From: Lachnospiraceae bacterium
GTDB lineage: Bacteria > Bacillota > Clostridia > Lachnospirales > Lachnospiraceae
Assembly: GCA_900766925.1 (NCBI GenBank)
Contig: CAAFXG010000560.1
Coordinates: 1 to 5,334 of the forward strand
DNA: 5,334 nt
Reading direction: 5' to 3'
Below are positions 5,312 to 5,334 of the stretch, piece after piece. Under the pieces are notes generated by a model. That model did no database searches. It saw only the letters and a list, made by a program, of their open reading frames with translations, and was not told the origin of the DNA. Position 1 is the first letter of the stretch, and each line of letters starts with the position of its first letter. The position numbers and the translations under genes are program-made.

Positions 5312-5334
5312 TTAAGTACCGACGTTCCCAAACA

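Noticed and set aside
5311..5317. GTTAAGT as an integron core site (GTTRRRY)
   Set aside because: The consensus is expected about once per kilobase by chance, and no RYYYAAC partner is found on the left of this element.

Overview
The window reads as a low-GC Firmicutes chromosome, most likely a Lachnospiraceae-type Clostridia. The signs are strong AGGAGG ribosome binding sites at fixed spacing, AT-rich gaps, extended -10 promoters (TGATATAAT twice) and the style of the proteins. The taxon is an inference from protein resemblance, not a search. All genes are on the plus strand.

The left part (1-1540) looks like an accessory region. It holds a degenerate Fic-family gene (58-657), a structured intergenic element (about 677-840), a 65-residue protein of unknown function (865-1062) and a GNAT N-acetyltransferase (1096-1536). 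The Fic gene keeps an HTH domain, an SxxxEG inhibitory motif and most of the Fic signature. It has lost the catalytic His (now Tyr) and about 80 residues of the core. Each of these three genes is followed closely by TTAACT and then GCC, and the first copy opens a long imperfect inverted repeat. This permits, but does not prove, an integron-cassette-like (attC-like) or dispersed-repeat origin.

The middle (1541-2705) has a promoter-like region with three AAYGTGCA octamers and then a 350-residue protein with five predicted membrane helices and an outside C-terminal domain. Its function is not recognised.

The right part (2711-5192) is a riboflavin operon: ribE (riboflavin synthase), ribBA (bifunctional DHBP synthase / GTP cyclohydrolase II) and ribH (lumazine synthase). 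RibBA makes both precursors, RibH joins the DHBP with the pyrimidinedione to give lumazine, and RibE dismutates lumazine to riboflavin. The deaminase/reductase RibD is absent from the window. In the commonest Firmicutes order (ribD-ribE-ribBA-ribH) its slot is held here by the membrane-protein gene, which ends 5 bases before ribE. No FMN riboswitch is visible. After ribH a second structured intergenic element (5202-5311) runs towards the window end and shares sequence words with the first.

There are no tRNA, rRNA, CRISPR or transposase genes, and no gene-free stretch longer than 300 bases.
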